Source: Candidatus Aerophobetes bacterium Ae_b3b (GTDB taxonomy: Bacteria > Aerophobota > Aerophobia > Aerophobales > AE-B3A). Taken from it: a DNA stretch of 42,656 nt. Of the stretch, positions 42,538-42,656 are shown one piece after another (position 1 is the stretch's first letter; every line of letters begins with the position of its first letter). The DNA is taken from positions 1 through 42,656 of the forward strand of contig NJBP01000010.1 of assembly GCA_005223085.1 (NCBI GenBank), in the 5' to 3' direction. The notes under the pieces were generated by a model that ran no database searches, was not told where the DNA came from, and saw nothing but the letters and a program-made list of their open reading frames with translations. A program made the position numbers and the translations under genes.

Positions 42538-42656
42538 ATGGGAATAAGAAATTTGAACGAAGGGCGGGTCTTAAAGACTATTGAGAAAAATGACTCTATT
42601 TCAAGGGCTGATATTTGTAAGGTGATAGGGTTAACCCCTCCCGCCGTCTCGGATAT
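42538..42656 (+). CDS. ROK-family transcriptional regulator, N-terminal part (truncated by window)
   Basis: The partial frame reads MGIRNLNEGRVLKTIEKNDSISRADICKVIGLTPPAVSD and runs off the window. This is the N-terminal winged helix-turn-helix of ROK (NagC/XylR-type) repressors: RxLNxxRVLxxI, SRADICKVIGLTPPAVS. The C-terminal ROK sugar-kinase-like domain would follow. A ribosome site is not well placed (GGGAGG is 14 nt upstream), so a nearby start could be used instead. It likely controls a sugar-related operon beyond the window. Confidence 0.8.
   Translation, partial: MGIRNLNEGRVLKTIEKNDSISRADICKVIGLTPPAVSD

Overview
The window (about 42% G+C by eye) looks like a chromosomal segment of an uncultured, diderm-type bacterium. 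The outer-membrane hint is a secreted SurA-like parvulin beside peptidoglycan genes. The gene order (release factor 1, Mfd, parvulin, MurA, MreB, RadA, DisA, PIN-TRAM protein, IspD, IspF, CysRS) and the mixture of families suggest a candidate-phylum lineage, for example an Aerophobetes-like one. The phylum is a guess from reading and was not tested.

Region by region. 1-2100 is accessory and decayed: a strong terminator hairpin, a frameshifted minus-strand gene for a DnaG-type CHC2 zinc finger preceded by a hairpin and three TTAAGGT repeats at exactly 14-nt period, a possible small membrane protein, and a tyrosine-recombinase fragment ending just before a tRNA-Lys/tRNA-Glu/tRNA-Val cluster (2101-2325). 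2448-12484 is a plus-strand housekeeping run: zinc-ribbon coiled-coil protein, ruvX, mltG, hisS, aspS, priA (with the ATPase motifs eroded) and alaS. A palindromic repeat and tRNA-Thr follow. 12710-26366 is a tightly packed minus-strand run (prfA, mfd, parvulin, murA, mreB, radA, disA, PIN-TRAM, ispD, ispF, cysS), which a consensus sigma-70 promoter in front of prfA could drive. 26472-28022 holds purC and an HNH endonuclease gene, divergent from comFC.

28169-31767 is plus-strand: comFC, a cold-shock protein gene whose leader carries a MITE-like insertion, a long-form hibernation factor, a PTS IIA (ptsN-like) gene and metK. metK meets, tail to tail with 3 nt between, a SAM-hydrolysing DUF62 gene that overlaps a class A PBP gene. 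35177-36699 is a coupled pair, glucosyl-3-phosphoglycerate synthase plus histidine phosphatase, probably making the compatible solute glucosylglycerate. 36746-38374 (minus) is divIVA, proC and the C-terminal stump of a yggS/ylmE gene. 38736-42152 is a signalling locus: a receiver fragment left by an apparent internal deletion, a triple-PAS HisKA_2 histidine kinase and a REC-PAS-histidine kinase hybrid. The window ends inside a ROK-type repressor gene behind a strong promoter.

Most of the sequence is ordinary core genome. The parts most worth a second look are the degenerate but intact PriA, the MITE-like element with target-site duplication between a perfect promoter and the cold-shock gene, the decayed tRNA-adjacent element with iteron-like repeats, and the deletion scars at yggS and in the kinase locus. 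I did not find a clearly new multi-gene system. All coordinates, motifs and repeats were read by eye, and no database search was run.
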